Shown: positions 52,091-62,400 of the stretch, one piece after another
How positions within the stretch are numbered: position 1 is the first letter of the stretch
Layout: each line of letters opens with the position of its first letter
NCBI RefSeq assembly: GCF_004367745.1
Contig: NZ_CP037993.1
Location: forward strand, 62,001-126,000
Length of the DNA: 64,000 bases
DNA from: Herbaspirillum huttiense
GTDB lineage: Bacteria > Pseudomonadota > Gammaproteobacteria > Burkholderiales > Burkholderiaceae_D
Direction of reading: 5' to 3'
Made by a program: the position numbers and the translations under genes
The notes under the pieces: generated by a model
The model's database searches: none
The model's input: only the letters and a program-made list of their open reading frames with translations
Told to the model about the DNA's origin: nothing

Positions 52091-53650
52091 ATGGCCGCCC
52101 GTGATGACCTCGCTATTTTAAAAGCAGCCAGAACTGGTGCTGCGGAAGCCCAATTGGCAATTGGTACTCGCTATTACCTGGGAAACGGAAGCCTTCCACA
52201 AAGTACAGAAACTGCATTCTATTGGCTTGAGCGTGCAGCTAGGCAGGGACTTCCCGATGCTTGGACTATGATCGGCCGCGCGGTTCCATATGACCTGGTG
52301 CGCACAATGTCCCGTCCCTACGAAGCTGCCACCTGGTATGAACGGGCTTTCGATTCTGGAGTGTTTGAAGCTGGCATCGTATTCTCGCGACTGGTGCTCG
52401 AGAACTCATCACATTTCAGCGACAGATCCAAAGAAAAAGCCGTCAGTGTTCTCAAGCAACTGGCGGAACGGGACGACCACGAAGCACAATGGCTTCTCGC
52501 TCAACACCTTGCGCGGTTGGAAGACGACCATCGGACCGCTCCCGATGAAAGGATCAGTCTCGTACCTCCTTTGAAGGAAGCCAAGGAACACTGGACAAAG
52601 CAAGCAGCGCTGGCTGGAGTGGCGGAAGCCCAGTACTCCATATTGGAGAAGTGCTGGCAAACAAGAGACTACGTCGGCTTTTACGAGAACGCTGCGCCAA
52701 TAATCAACAGTGTCCTCAAAGGCCAAGAAAGTCAGATTCGACTGCTCCGGGATCCATCACCTCATTCGCTGCCTCTCTCTCTCTCCGACAATGAGACTGA
52801 ACTGTTCTTACGGCAGTCGCAAATCATATTGGAACGCAATACACCAGACATCCCATATGCCCAGAGATTGTTAGAAGTCGCGGCACTCTCTCAAAATCAT
52901 GAGGCGCAATATCGGCTAGGTATGCTGTATGCACGCATCGATCACGACTGCGAGCGGGTGTTCCCACGGAGCGGCCAAGCAAATTATCTAGCTGCTGTTC
53001 CATGGCTCAATGCAGCCGGGAAAGCGGGGGTTGCAGAAGCATGGCACGGCCTCTCCATGATCTACGCAAAGGCAGAGTACTTCCAGCGCAATCTGGCACT
53101 GTCTCGCCAGTATCTGAACCGCAGTGCCGAGATGGGGTTCGCACACGCGCAATTCGACTACGCACAGTACTTATGGCGCACGCGGCGTGATGCGCCCATG
53201 CATGACGTCCATGCACTCTCATGGTGGAAGAAGGCAGCGGACCAAGGCCATCATGAAGCGCAGATAGCAGTTTCTAGATTCTCTGCTCAGAACGGAAGCG
53301 AGACATGGGCAACTGAGATTGCCAGGTCACTGACGACCAAGATGAGAAAGTCCCACCCCTTTCTCTCAGCCAGAATTGACCTTGCCGCTGCTTTCCGTCT
53401 GTCCAAATCCGAAGCCGTTCTCATAGAAGTGCGCCATGCCGATCATGGTCACTGCATCGAAGTAGACATCAGCAAACTTCACGCACGCAGCAAAAGGCGG
53501 TTGATTCTGGTTGAAAGTGCCTATCAACGTATGACATTAGATTTGATCTCGCGCCTTTTTAGCGACGTCAACTCAAGCTTCGACGGCCCTGAAGGCAACT
53601 ATCGCCAGCGTCAATATCGCTTGAAGAAAATCATTGCTGAGATCGGCTAA
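52091..53650 (+). CDS. Sel1-repeat (TPR-like) protein
   Basis: 519 residues without a signal peptide. At least six Sel1-like repeats are visible, such as AQLAIGTRYYLGNGSLPQ...AFYWLERAARQG, AEAWHGLSMIYAKAEY and AHAQFDYAQYLW..ALSWWKKAADQG. The C-terminal ~120 residues (EVRHADHGHCIEVDISKLHA onward) are not repeats and are unrecognised. Sel1 proteins act as scaffolds in secretion, stress or signalling. GCGGAG precedes the ATG. GC is moderate (below core), suggesting acquired DNA. Confidence 0.8.
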   Translation: MAARDDLAILKAARTGAAEAQLAIGTRYYLGNGSLPQSTETAFYWLERAARQGLPDAWTMIGRAVPYDLVRTMSRPYEAATWYERAFDSGVFEAGIVFSRLVLENSSHFSDRSKEKAVSVLKQLAERDDHEAQWLLAQHLARLEDDHRTAPDERISLVPPLKEAKEHWTKQAALAGVAEAQYSILEKCWQTRDYVGFYENAAPIINSVLKGQESQIRLLRDPSPHSLPLSLSDNETELFLRQSQIILERNTPDIPYAQRLLEVAALSQNHEAQYRLGMLYARIDHDCERVFPRSGQANYLAAVPWLNAAGKAGVAEAWHGLSMIYAKAEYFQRNLALSRQYLNRSAEMGFAHAQFDYAQYLWRTRRDAPMHDVHALSWWKKAADQGHHEAQIAVSRFSAQNGSETWATEIARSLTTKMRKSHPFLSARIDLAAAFRLSKSEAVLIEVRHADHGHCIEVDISKLHARSKRRLILVESAYQRMTLDLISRLFSDVNSSFDGPEGNYRQRQYRLKKIIAEIG

Positions 53651-53695
53651 CTCTCCCATGGTACCACTCGATTTTCATTTGAGCGGTATGCCTTC

Positions 53696-53726
53696 CGGCA
53701 CCAACCTCCGTTGGTGCCGTTTTTTT
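53696..53726 (+). terminator. Terminator after the Sel1 gene
   Basis: 10-bp perfect stem CGGCACCAAC / GTTGGTGCCG with a CTCC loop and seven T, 46 bases after the stop. Confidence 0.92.
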
Positions 53727-53937
53727 CGGCCGTCGAATGTCACATCGCACACGCCATCTCGAAAGGCTTCATGCATTCGACAGATGAAGAAATACAACAT
53801 ATCAAGAATCATTCGACCGGTAAAAACCAGACTTTTTTCTATATTTACAAATGGCCTGTTGATGCGAAAAAGGAACACGTAATGTTAGAACATCCGTTAA
53901 ACGAGCGGATCCTCAAGACTATTTTTAAGGAAGACAA

Positions 53938-55101
53938 ATGAAGAAATCCTTGCTCGCACTGGCCGTGCTCGGCGCATTCGCTGGTGCTGCCCAGGCGCAA
54001 TCCTCCTCCGTTAGCATCTACGGCATTATCGATACTGGTGTCGTGTACACCAGCAAGGCTGTGAACGGCACCGCCAATGGTACCGGCAGCAAGTTTGGCC
54101 TGAATTCCGCTGTTATCCAAGGCTCGCGCATCGGCTTCAAGGGCGTTGAAGACCTGGGCGGCGGTCTGAGCGCAGTCTTCAACCTGGAAACTGGCTTCCG
54201 TAACGACACTGGTGCCCTGGATGATTCGAAGACTACCAATACTCTGTTCCGTCGCAAGTCGGTGGTCGGTCTGGCCGGCGGCTTCGGTACCGTTCTGCTG
54301 GGTCGCCAAACCGACTTCGCTGACTCGATTTCCTACCTGACCTCGGTTGCCGACTTCGGCTTCATGACCGGCTCTGTTGGCCACAACCTCGATCGCCTGG
54401 AAGGCACTCGTAGCAACAACGCCGTCAGCTACACCACCACCAATATGGGTGGCTTCACCGGCAACCTTTTCTACGGCTTCGGTGAACAAGCTGGCCGCAC
54501 CTCCGCTGGCCAAGCCTTCGGTATCGGCGGCAAGTACGACAATGGTCCTCTGGGTCTGGGCATCAACTACTTCCAGTCCAAGCAAGGCGCAACCCCGGCT
54601 GACACCTCGCTGCTGATCGGCACCACCAATGCCGGCGACGTTACCAACTCCGGCAACAGCGCTGCCAAGGTGCTGAACGTTGCAGCTAGCTACCAGTTCG
54701 GCCCTGCCCGCGTGTACGCAAACTACAACCGCGTCAAGCAAGACTTGAACACCACCAGCCCAACCGCTCTGGCTGGCAAGACCCTGGCTGTCGCGAATAA
54801 GGCCGATATCTATGAAATCGGCACCGCTTACTCGCTGACTCCGACTCTGAAGCTGCTGGGCGCCGTGACTCACACTCGTGCTGACTTCAACTCGTCCTCC
54901 AAGGGCAAGCTGACCCAAGTCAGCCTGGGCACCGACTACTGGCTGTCCAAGCGCACCGACCTGTACGCCTTCGTGGCTAACATTCGTGCGTCTGACATGG
55001 CCAACAGCGGCGTGTACGGCGATGCAACCGGCAACGCCGCTACCGGTGGTGCTGATGCTAGCCAGACCCTGGTCGCAGTCGGCGTTCGCCACAAGTTCTA
55101 A
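53938..55101 (+). CDS. Gram-negative porin (OmpC-like, betaproteobacterial)
   Basis: 387 residues: signal peptide cut after AGAAQA, then SSSVSIYGIIDTGVVYTSK, the usual first strand of trimeric Burkholderiales porins. Alternating amphipathic strands continue to the C-terminal VAVGVRHKF, whose last Phe is the BAM signal. The internal PEFG-like loop is replaced by FGTVLLGRQTDF. Codon use is that of a highly expressed gene. AAGGAAG precedes the ATG; a hairpin follows. Just upstream of the metal-sensing two-component genes but probably an independent unit. Confidence 0.92.
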   Translation: MKKSLLALAVLGAFAGAAQAQSSSVSIYGIIDTGVVYTSKAVNGTANGTGSKFGLNSAVIQGSRIGFKGVEDLGGGLSAVFNLETGFRNDTGALDDSKTTNTLFRRKSVVGLAGGFGTVLLGRQTDFADSISYLTSVADFGFMTGSVGHNLDRLEGTRSNNAVSYTTTNMGGFTGNLFYGFGEQAGRTSAGQAFGIGGKYDNGPLGLGINYFQSKQGATPADTSLLIGTTNAGDVTNSGNSAAKVLNVAASYQFGPARVYANYNRVKQDLNTTSPTALAGKTLAVANKADIYEIGTAYSLTPTLKLLGAVTHTRADFNSSSKGKLTQVSLGTDYWLSKRTDLYAFVANIRASDMANSGVYGDATGNAATGGADASQTLVAVGVRHKF

Positions 55102-55115
55102 GCAGTACGTCCTCT

Positions 55116-55144
55116 CCAATATCGCGACCTAGTCGCGATATTGG
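55116..55144 (+). terminator. Strong hairpin after the porin gene
   Basis: 13-bp perfect stem CCAATATCGCGAC / GTCGCGATATTGG with a three-base loop, 14 bases after the stop. No T tract follows at once; a weaker AAGGC/GCCTT hairpin with a T-rich tail lies near 55160-55190 and may complete termination. Confidence 0.65.
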
Positions 55145-55418
55145 ATCGGCATCAGAAGAAGGCTTGCCCACGCAGGCCTTTTTTCTTTTCTCCAAAATTA
55201 TTTTCAAAAATTTCCACCGAGCCATCGGCTATTTTTCGCTCGCGTGGTACAGTTTTTCTCCTGCATCAAACACCTCAGGTAGACATTCAATACCCCAAGG
55301 TTCCGGTGCCAACTCCATTCAAACTCACCAGTCTTGCAATGCTCTTCGGGTCATTCCGAATTGAGCGAGGCGCACCTCAGCGCCCCAATAACTGGCCCCA
55401 ATATTCTGTGTAGGAAAA

Positions 55419-56105
55419 ATGACGGCGACAAAATTGCTGATCGTCGAAGACAACGAGCGCGTAGCGCGGTTCTTGAAGAAAGGACTATCCGAATCCGGAT
55501 ACGAGGTTGATCACGCCGATAACGGTCGCGACGGCATGTTGCTGGCGACCAGTACACCCTATGCCGCCATTATTATGGACCGCATGCTCCCAGGGGGCAT
55601 CGATGGTTTGAGCATCATTGAGGCATTGCGTAAGACTGGAAACAAGGTCCCTATCTTGATCCTCAGCGCTATGGCCGAGGTCGACGACCGAATCAAAGGA
55701 CTTCAGAGTGGCGGGGACGACTATCTGGTCAAGCCGTTTTCGTTCGGGGAGTTACTGGCTCGCGTCGAAGCCATTGCCCGCCGCGCTCGGGAATCGACCG
55801 AGAAGACCTACCTAGTCATAGGCAACCTGCACCTCGATGTCATGAAGCACAAGGTATATCGGGACGGAAAGGCCCTGACTCTCCAACCGAGAGAGTTCCT
55901 GTTGCTCGAGTATCTGATGCGCCACGCCAATCAGGTCGTTACCCGTACCATGCTCCTGCAGAACGTTTGGAATTACGATTTCGACCCACAAACCAATGTG
56001 GTCGAGGTGCACATCAGCAAACTTAGACAAAAACTGGATGGGGATTCTCGCCCCTCTATCCTGCGCACCATCCGTAACGCCGGCTATATGCTTACTGATG
56101 AATAG
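55419..56105 (+). CDS. OmpR-family response regulator, probably heavy-metal responsive (CzcR-like)
   Basis: 228 residues. Receiver with EDNE acidic pocket, phospho-acceptor Asp in IIMDRMLPGG (about residue 54) and Lys in VKPFSF; winged-helix DNA-binding domain from about 130 (LTLQPREFLLLEYLMRHANQ, ISKLRQKLDG). TAGGAAAA precedes the ATG. The kinase gene overlaps by eight bases. The czc genes on the other side and the ATTACG palindromes suggest it controls metal efflux; the family (CzcR/CopR/CusR/QseB) cannot be separated by motifs alone. Confidence 0.85.
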   Translation: MTATKLLIVEDNERVARFLKKGLSESGYEVDHADNGRDGMLLATSTPYAAIIMDRMLPGGIDGLSIIEALRKTGNKVPILILSAMAEVDDRIKGLQSGGDDYLVKPFSFGELLARVEAIARRARESTEKTYLVIGNLHLDVMKHKVYRDGKALTLQPREFLLLEYLMRHANQVVTRTMLLQNVWNYDFDPQTNVVEVHISKLRQKLDGDSRPSILRTIRNAGYMLTDE

Positions 56106-57462
56106 ACTATTTAAATTCTCTGCTCGAACAGTAGCCACCTGCTACGTCATATTCAGTCTACTTGCGCTGGCAGCCTTTGCCACGCCGCTCTGGTACGCAT
56201 GGCAAGAATTTGTGGAGCAAGATTGGCGACACATTCTGCACGCCGATAGCGATAGGCTTCAGCGTGTCTTCGATGAGGAAGGCGTCGATGCGCTCAGCCG
56301 AAGGATCGAATCAAGAGTCGGTGCCATACCGGGAGGATCGGAGGATATTGTCCTGTTGACGGACGAGAAGATGCAGCACCTCGCAGGAAATCTCGATGCT
56401 TGGCCAGTTGAAGTCAGTCCGATAGCATCCAGCGGCAGATTCCAGGTCGATATCAATGGCAACCGCACACGCATTCTCGCTCGACATTTGGTCCTGAATG
56501 GACGATTCCATCTGCTGGTCGCTCACGACATCAATCGATATCGACTGCTTGAGAACATGTTTATCGTAGGCTTGGCCGCCTCCGGCACCATCATTATCCT
56601 GCTCGGCATCGCTGGTGGGGTGGCGATCCGCCGCAGTCTGCTTGCGAAGGTGAAAGATATCAACCAGGCTGCCTCGGCCATTATGCAAGGAGATTTCAGC
56701 CATCGGCTTCCGCATCATGGCGGGGAGAATGAGCTGGCGACCCTCGTCCAGACGGAAAACCTCATGCTGGCGCAGATTGAGCAGCTCATGAATGGCATCA
56801 TCAATGCGTCTAACTCGATTGCGCATGATCTTCGCACACCACTTGCCGAATTACGATCGCGGCTGGAAGGCCTCCTGCGGGTACAACGAGGTGATGCGGA
56901 TGAAATAGAGGGAGCGATCGAAGATGTCGACAGAGTCATCGCCATCTTTAACGCTTTGCTACGGTTGGTAGAAATTGATACAGGTGCTCGGAAGGCCGGC
57001 TTTACTACTGTTGATGTAGCGGCTGTTGTCGCCGATATCGCCGATTTTTATCAGCCGCTAGCGGAATCTCTCGGAAAGTTCATTGATCATCGCCCGTCTG
57101 GGCCTGTTCTGCTCCGCGGAGACTCATTGCTACTGGCGCAAGCCGTGAGCAATCTGATTGATAACGCGATGAAATTTGTACCTGTCGGCGGGACCGTTAC
57201 ACTGAGCTGCGTTCAAGTAGACGAGGGCCGAGTTCTGGTGCGTGTTAGTGACGACGGCCCTGGGATTTCTGACGCTGAATTACCGAAGGTGCAACAGCGT
57301 TTCTATCGGGGCGATACGAGCAGAGCGACACCAGGTGTTGGCCTAGGCCTCAGCCTGGTGGCGTCTGTTGCGAGACTACATGATGGCTCTCTAGAACTTT
57401 CCAACAACCATCCCGGACTACGAGCAGTCCTGATTCTGCGAACTGCATCGGTATCGGAATAG
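56098..57462 (+). CDS. Sensor histidine kinase, CzcS-like
   Basis: 454 residues. Two membrane helices (about 12-32 and 155-180) flank a periplasmic sensor of about 120 residues; then HAMP, the phosphorylation motif NSIAHDLRTPLAELRSRLEG (His about 246), and the ATPase domain with NLIDNAMKFVP, DDGPGIS and GVGLGLSLVASVARLH. Translationally coupled to the regulator. Convergent with czcE. Metal specificity cannot be read from the sequence. Confidence 0.88.
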   Translation: MNRLFKFSARTVATCYVIFSLLALAAFATPLWYAWQEFVEQDWRHILHADSDRLQRVFDEEGVDALSRRIESRVGAIPGGSEDIVLLTDEKMQHLAGNLDAWPVEVSPIASSGRFQVDINGNRTRILARHLVLNGRFHLLVAHDINRYRLLENMFIVGLAASGTIIILLGIAGGVAIRRSLLAKVKDINQAASAIMQGDFSHRLPHHGGENELATLVQTENLMLAQIEQLMNGIINASNSIAHDLRTPLAELRSRLEGLLRVQRGDADEIEGAIEDVDRVIAIFNALLRLVEIDTGARKAGFTTVDVAAVVADIADFYQPLAESLGKFIDHRPSGPVLLRGDSLLLAQAVSNLIDNAMKFVPVGGTVTLSCVQVDEGRVLVRVSDDGPGISDAELPKVQQRFYRGDTSRATPGVGLGLSLVASVARLHDGSLELSNNHPGLRAVLILRTASVSE

Positions 57463-57491
57463 TTACATCCAATCCAAGCAGAGCTCATCAA

Positions 57492-57824
57492 TTAATGACC
57501 GCGGTACAGCGGATTAGTGCTCAGGTACACGGTGGCATTTGCGCCATCGAAACCTTGCGGAGCGATCTTCGAGAACGCGAACGGCTGCAGGCCGAAAGTA
57601 TCGAACTTCCAGGTGAAGCTCTTGCCTTGCGAGACGAATTTCACGATCTCGCCCTGCGCGACGTTGACGTACTTAGTCGAAGCATTCATGGTGATCTCAC
57701 GCTCCGGCAGTGCCTTGTTGGCGGGAACGCCGAAGGGATCAGCGACTTGAGCAACGGCATTAGCGCCGGCGAAGGACATCAGCAAAGTTGCGGCGATTGC
57801 GATCTTGGAAAACTTGGACTTCAT
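57492..57824 (-). CDS. CzcE-like periplasmic metal-binding protein
   Basis: 110 residues: signal peptide (ATLLMSFAGANAVAQ) then a compact beta domain with KYVNVAQGEIVKFVSQGKSF, WKFDTFGLQPF and VYLSTNPLYRG, which I recognise as the CzcE family. In Cupriavidus CzcE binds copper in the periplasm. Very strong Shine-Dalgarno AAGGAGG before the ATG. It has its own promoter region with a palindromic operator upstream and a TACAAT -10-like box (57868-57873), and lies after a terminator, so it is expressed apart from the czcBAD genes. Confidence 0.78.
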   Translation of the reverse strand: MKSKFSKIAIAATLLMSFAGANAVAQVADPFGVPANKALPEREITMNASTKYVNVAQGEIVKFVSQGKSFTWKFDTFGLQPFAFSKIAPQGFDGANATVYLSTNPLYRGH

Positions 57825-57899
57825 GGCAAACCTCCTTGGGGTGAAATGTCGTTTTGACGATGAGTTCATTGTAGGGAGGAGCCAATTACCAAAATCGAA

Positions 57900-57929
57900 C
57901 GAAATTATTACGATTGCGTAATAATTTCG
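57900..57929. promoter_or_regulatory. Perfect palindrome upstream of czcE (probable regulator site)
   Basis: CGAAATTATTACG and CGTAATAATTTCG pair perfectly over 13 bp around ATTG. It lies 76-105 bases before the czcE start. The central 16 bases recur with one change at 50842-50857. Half-site ATTACG resembles those of CopR/CzcR-type regulators, from general knowledge. Confidence 0.65.
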
Positions 57930-57934
57930 GATCC

Positions 57935-57965
57935 AAAAAAAAGGGGCGCAAATCTGCGCCCCTTT
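57935..57965 (-). terminator. Terminator after the czcBAD-lipoprotein genes
   Basis: 11-bp stem AAAGGGGCGCA / TGCGCCCCTTT with a four-base loop; on the minus strand a run of eight T follows. It lies 17 bases after the lipoprotein stop and separates the operon from czcE. Confidence 0.92.
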
Positions 57966-57982
57966 CTCCACATCAAATTCAG

Positions 57983-58504
57983 CTAGTCGATCTTCGTAAG
58001 CACCAAGTCCAGCGGCTGCACGGAATCTTTCGCTCGTTCCCTGCTTACAGATTTGATACTCGGCTCCGTCGAGAAAAAGTGCTCTGCAATCTGGTACTCC
58101 AGGAAGGCCTCTTTCTGCATATCAACGGAAATCGATACCGTCTCGATTTTGTCCGCCGTAACCTTCACGGTATGTGTCCCCGGCCGCATTTTTATGCGAG
58201 CGAAGGTCTTCGGCCCCAACTCTGCCAGGAATACACCGTCCACGAATATCTTCGACTTAGTACTACGCTGCTGGGCATAAGGCCGCGTTATGTACATGTA
58301 GCCCGATCCCTCAGGCGCCGGCGTAAAGGCTTTAGCCTCATCGTCATGCAAGTCGTCATGCACCGGCACAGCTACGCAGACGCTAGTTTGTTGCAATATC
58401 GTGCAGGGAACGCTTTCAGGTGACGAAGTCGCGCATGCGGATACCAAAGCCATCGATGCGGCCATCAATGACAATCTGATCCAGCGACTAGTGTTTGTGG
58501 TCAT
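57983..58504 (-). CDS. DUF2846-type lipoprotein
   Basis: 173 residues. A lipoprotein signal (LSLMAASMALVSACA) gives Cys near 24. The core GSGYMYITRPYA, SKIFVDGVFLAELGPKTFARI and RPGTHTVKVTAD matches DUF2846/PEGA-like domains of envelope proteins. Very strong AAGGAGG before the ATG, which overlaps the czcD end by 17 bases. A metal role is suggested only by the operon. Confidence 0.75.
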   Translation of the reverse strand: MTTNTSRWIRLSLMAASMALVSACATSSPESVPCTILQQTSVCVAVPVHDDLHDDEAKAFTPAPEGSGYMYITRPYAQQRSTKSKIFVDGVFLAELGPKTFARIKMRPGTHTVKVTADKIETVSISVDMQKEAFLEYQIAEHFFSTEPSIKSVSRERAKDSVQPLDLVLTKID

Positions 58505-59426
58505 CGTGATCCTCCTTCCCTAGCGGAGAAAAATTATGTTCATCAGCGGCCTGTTCGCAGGGCGTATCTTCCATCTGAATGGTGACATGGTGAATATCAA
58601 ACTTCTCTGCCAACAACTTCCGAATCTTGTCCAGCACTTCAATATTGGAAGTACGCGAGTCATAGACAACGTGAGCGGTCAAACTTACCTTATCGTTCGA
58701 TATCGACCACACATGAAGATCGTGAATCGATTGGGCACCTTCTATTCCAAGAATGCTCTCTTGAATGTCATCGATATCCACGTGCGCCGGCGTCGCCTCC
58801 AGAAGAACGTTAATACTCTCCTGCAACAGCGTCCAGGTACGTGGCAACACCCAAAGACCAATAGCCACAGCGATAACCGTGTCAACCCAACCCCACCCAG
58901 TGAACCGGATGATGAGGGCTCCGGCGATCACGCCTATGGAGCCGAGCATGTCGCTCCACACCTCCAGATAGGCTCCTTTAACATTCAGGCTCTTGTCTTT
59001 GCCCGACATCAGAATCCGCATACTGACAAGATTGATGATCAACCCTAGGATCGCCACTACCAACATCGCACCGGACTGAATCTCAGGCGGAGACTTGAAC
59101 CTCTTGTATGCCTCGACGAGGATATAGACCGCTACCGCGAACAGCATCAAAGCATTGAATAATGCGGCCAAGATTTCATAGCGCGCGTACCCAAAAGTTC
59201 TTTTTGTGTCTGCTGGTCGCTTTCCAATGCGGATTGCAAATAACGCGATCGCCAATGCTGCACTGTCTGTCAACATATGTGCCGCATCGGAGATCAACGC
59301 GAGGCTCTGGGTCAGAACACCCGCAACAGCCTCCGCAATCAGAAATGTCGACGTCAGGGCAAGCGCGATCTTCAGCGCCTTCTCATTGCCCCCTTGCGGT
59401 TGAACGTGCGAGTGTCCTTGTCCCAT
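58488..59426 (-). CDS. czcD: Cation diffusion facilitator CzcD
   Basis: 312-residue inner-membrane zinc/cobalt/cadmium exporter. Six hydrophobic segments; the metal site motif SDAAHMLTDS in TM2 and EVWSDMLGS in TM5; a cytoplasmic C-terminal dimer domain (IHDLHVWSI). Histidine-rich ends (MGQGHSHVQ and DDHKH) probably bind metal. Ten bases after the czcA stop, so in the same operon. Confidence 0.9.
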   Translation of the reverse strand: MGQGHSHVQPQGGNEKALKIALALTSTFLIAEAVAGVLTQSLALISDAAHMLTDSAALAIALFAIRIGKRPADTKRTFGYARYEILAALFNALMLFAVAVYILVEAYKRFKSPPEIQSGAMLVVAILGLIINLVSMRILMSGKDKSLNVKGAYLEVWSDMLGSIGVIAGALIIRFTGWGWVDTVIAVAIGLWVLPRTWTLLQESINVLLEATPAHVDIDDIQESILGIEGAQSIHDLHVWSISNDKVSLTAHVVYDSRTSNIEVLDKIRKLLAEKFDIHHVTIQMEDTPCEQAADEHNFSPLGKEDHDDHKH

Positions 59427-59435
59427 ATTTACCTC

Positions 59436-62400
59436 TTAGTTGGCAATGGATGAACGCTTAGCCCAGAACTTCCAGAAGGGAGGACGCGATGTCTTGCCAG
59501 CTGGTGATTCATCTTCGTCCTTGTCATGTGCCAACTTGTAGAGCAGCGGCAGCACGAGCAACGTCAGCGCGGTCGACGACAGAATACCGCCGATCACCAC
59601 CGTTGCCAGCGGACGCTGTACTTCTGCACCGGTTCCGGTGGCCAGCGCCATTGGGACAAAGCCCAGAGACGCGACCAGCGCCGTCATCAAGACTGGGCGT
59701 AGACGCGTCATCGCACCATCGTGAATCGCTTCATCCAGCGAACGTCCGTCCTCGCGCAAGCTCCGAATGAAGGAGATCATCACTAAACCGTTCAGAACTG
59801 CAACACCTGATAAGGCAATGAAACCAACAGCCGCAGAGATCGACATCGGAATTCCACGCATTGCAAGGGCCAAAATACCGCCCGTCAACGCGAATGGGAT
59901 ACCTGTGAACACCAGCATGCCGTCCTTGACGTTGCTAAACATCGCAAACAACAGCACGAAGACCATCAATAAGGCAACTGGAATCACAATCTGCAGGCGT
60001 TGCGTTGCCGACTGCAGATTTTCAAACTGCCCGCCCCAGGTAGTCCAGTAGCCAGTGGGGATCTTGACTTCAGACTGCAGCTGACGCTCAGCGTCAGCCA
60101 CGAAGCCACCCAGATCGCGGCCACGAACGTTGGCACTGACCACGATGCGACGCTTACCGTCCTCCCGGCTGATCTGGTTTGGACCCGGAGCGACGTTCAG
60201 GGAAGCGACCTCACCCAGCGGTACATAGCTTGTGCGCGTAGCACCGTCCTGCAAAGGCAATGCGATTGGCAGTCGGCGAATAGCCTCCAGATCGGTACGA
60301 GCATTGTCCGGCAGGCGCACCACGATGCCGAAGCGGCGGTCGCCCTGGAACATCGTACCGGCCTCCTTGCCACCGATTGCAGTCGCGATCGTGTCCTGAA
60401 TATCCGACACGTTCAGACCATAGCGTGCGGTCTTCTGACGATCGATATCCACGGTCAGCATCGGCAAGCCCGTCGTCTGCTCAATCTTCACCTCGGTGGC
60501 GCCCGGAATTTTCTCCAAGACGGCCGAAATCTTGCTGGCGGTGTCATTGAGCACATTCATGTCGTCGCCGAATACCTTCACTGCCACGTCACTTCGAACG
60601 CCCGAAATCAGTTCATTGAAGCGCAGCTGAATTGGTTGCGAGAATTCATAGTTGTTACCCGGAATCTTCGCGACTTCTTCCTGAATTGCTGCAAGCAGCT
60701 CCTCATGCGTCTTTTTCGGTTTAGGCCACTGGTCCAACGGCTTGAGCATAATGTAGCCGTCGGAAATGTTCGGCGGCATCGGATCGGACGCAACTTCCGC
60801 CGTACCGGTTCGAGCAAACACTCGTTCCACTTCGGGGAATTTCTTTTTTAGTGTCTTCTCGATCTGCTTCTGCATCTCCAGAGACTGGGTCAGGCTCGTG
60901 CCCGGGATTCGTAGCGCCTGAATAGCCATATCGCCTTCGTTCAGGCTCGGAACAAACTCCGTGCCAAGACGGGTCGCTACTACGCCACAAACAACAATCA
61001 AGGCGCCGGCAAAAGTCAGAACGACTGCCTTATTCTCCATAATGGCCTTCAGCATTGGCTCGTACAGACGCTTTGCCCAAACCATCATGAAATTCTCTTT
61101 CTCGGCGACTTTCTCTCCGATGAACAAGGCAATAGCTGCCGGAATAAAGGTGACCGACAAAATCATGGCACCGATCAGGGCCGCAACGACGGTAAATGCC
61201 ATCGGCGTGAACATCTTGCCTTCGACACCCGTTAAGGCGAACATCGGCAAATACACGATCATGATGATCAGTTGGCCAAAGATCAGCGGGCGGCGAGCCT
61301 CCTTCGCCGCGGCGAAGACTTCATGGAAGCGTTCGTTGCGCGTCAATGTACGGCCATGATGCTCCTGGGCGTGTGCCAATCTCCGGACACAATTCTCCAC
61401 AATCACCACGGCGCCGTCGATGATGATCCCGAAATCGAGTGCACCGAGGCTAAGCAGGTTCGCACTCACCTTGTTTGTCACCATGCCTGTGAACGTAAAG
61501 AGCATGGCCAGAGGAATCACGGTTGCCGTGATAATGGCTGCACGGATGTTGCCCAGGAAGACAAACAACACCGCGACCACGAGCAATGCGCCTTCAACCA
61601 GATTCTTTTTCACCGTGGCGATTGCTTTGTCGACCAATACAGTACGGTCATACACCGTCACCGCCTCAACACCCTTCGGTAGGGTGCGATTGATTTCCTG
61701 CATCTTCTTGTCGACGGCCAGCGAAACCTTACGGCTGTTCTCACCGATTAGCATGAAGACGGTACCCAAGACCACCTCACGACCATTTTCGGTCGCGGCG
61801 CCTGTACGCAGCTCGCGGCCAATATCGACGTCCGCTACATCACGCACGCGAATAGGCACGCCCTTGACGTTGGACAGCACAATGTTGCCAATGTCTTCGA
61901 TCGAAGCCACCTGACCAGGAGCACGAATCAAGTACTGCTCGCCGCGGCGCTCAATATAGCCGGCGCCGACGTTGTTGTTGTTCTTCTCCAGTGCCTTGAT
62001 GACCGTATCCATCGTCATGCCGTAAGACGCAAGCTTCTCCGCGGACGGGGCGACTAGATATTCCTTGGCGTAGCCGCCAATGGTGTTGATCTCGGTCACC
62101 CCTGGGACCAGACGCAACTGCGGCTTGATGACCCAGTCCTGAATTTCCCGCAGGTCTGTCGGAGTGTATGGCGTTCCATCTGCCTTGCGTGCATCGTCCT
62201 TGGCTTCGACAGTCCACAAGTAGATCTCACCAAGACCGGTAGAAATCGGTCCCATTCCAGGATCAATGCCCGCCGGCAGCTGGCTTCTGGCCTGCTGAAT
62301 ACGTTCATTGACCAACTGGCGAGCAAAGTAGACGTCCGTGCCATCCTTGAAGATGACCGTCACCTGCGACAGTCCATAACGCGACAAGGAGCGGACCTGC

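Noticed and set aside
53711-53941. 76-codon frame between the Sel1 gene and the porin
   Set aside because: Begins within the terminator region, overlaps the porin start, lacks a ribosome binding site and resembles nothing known.
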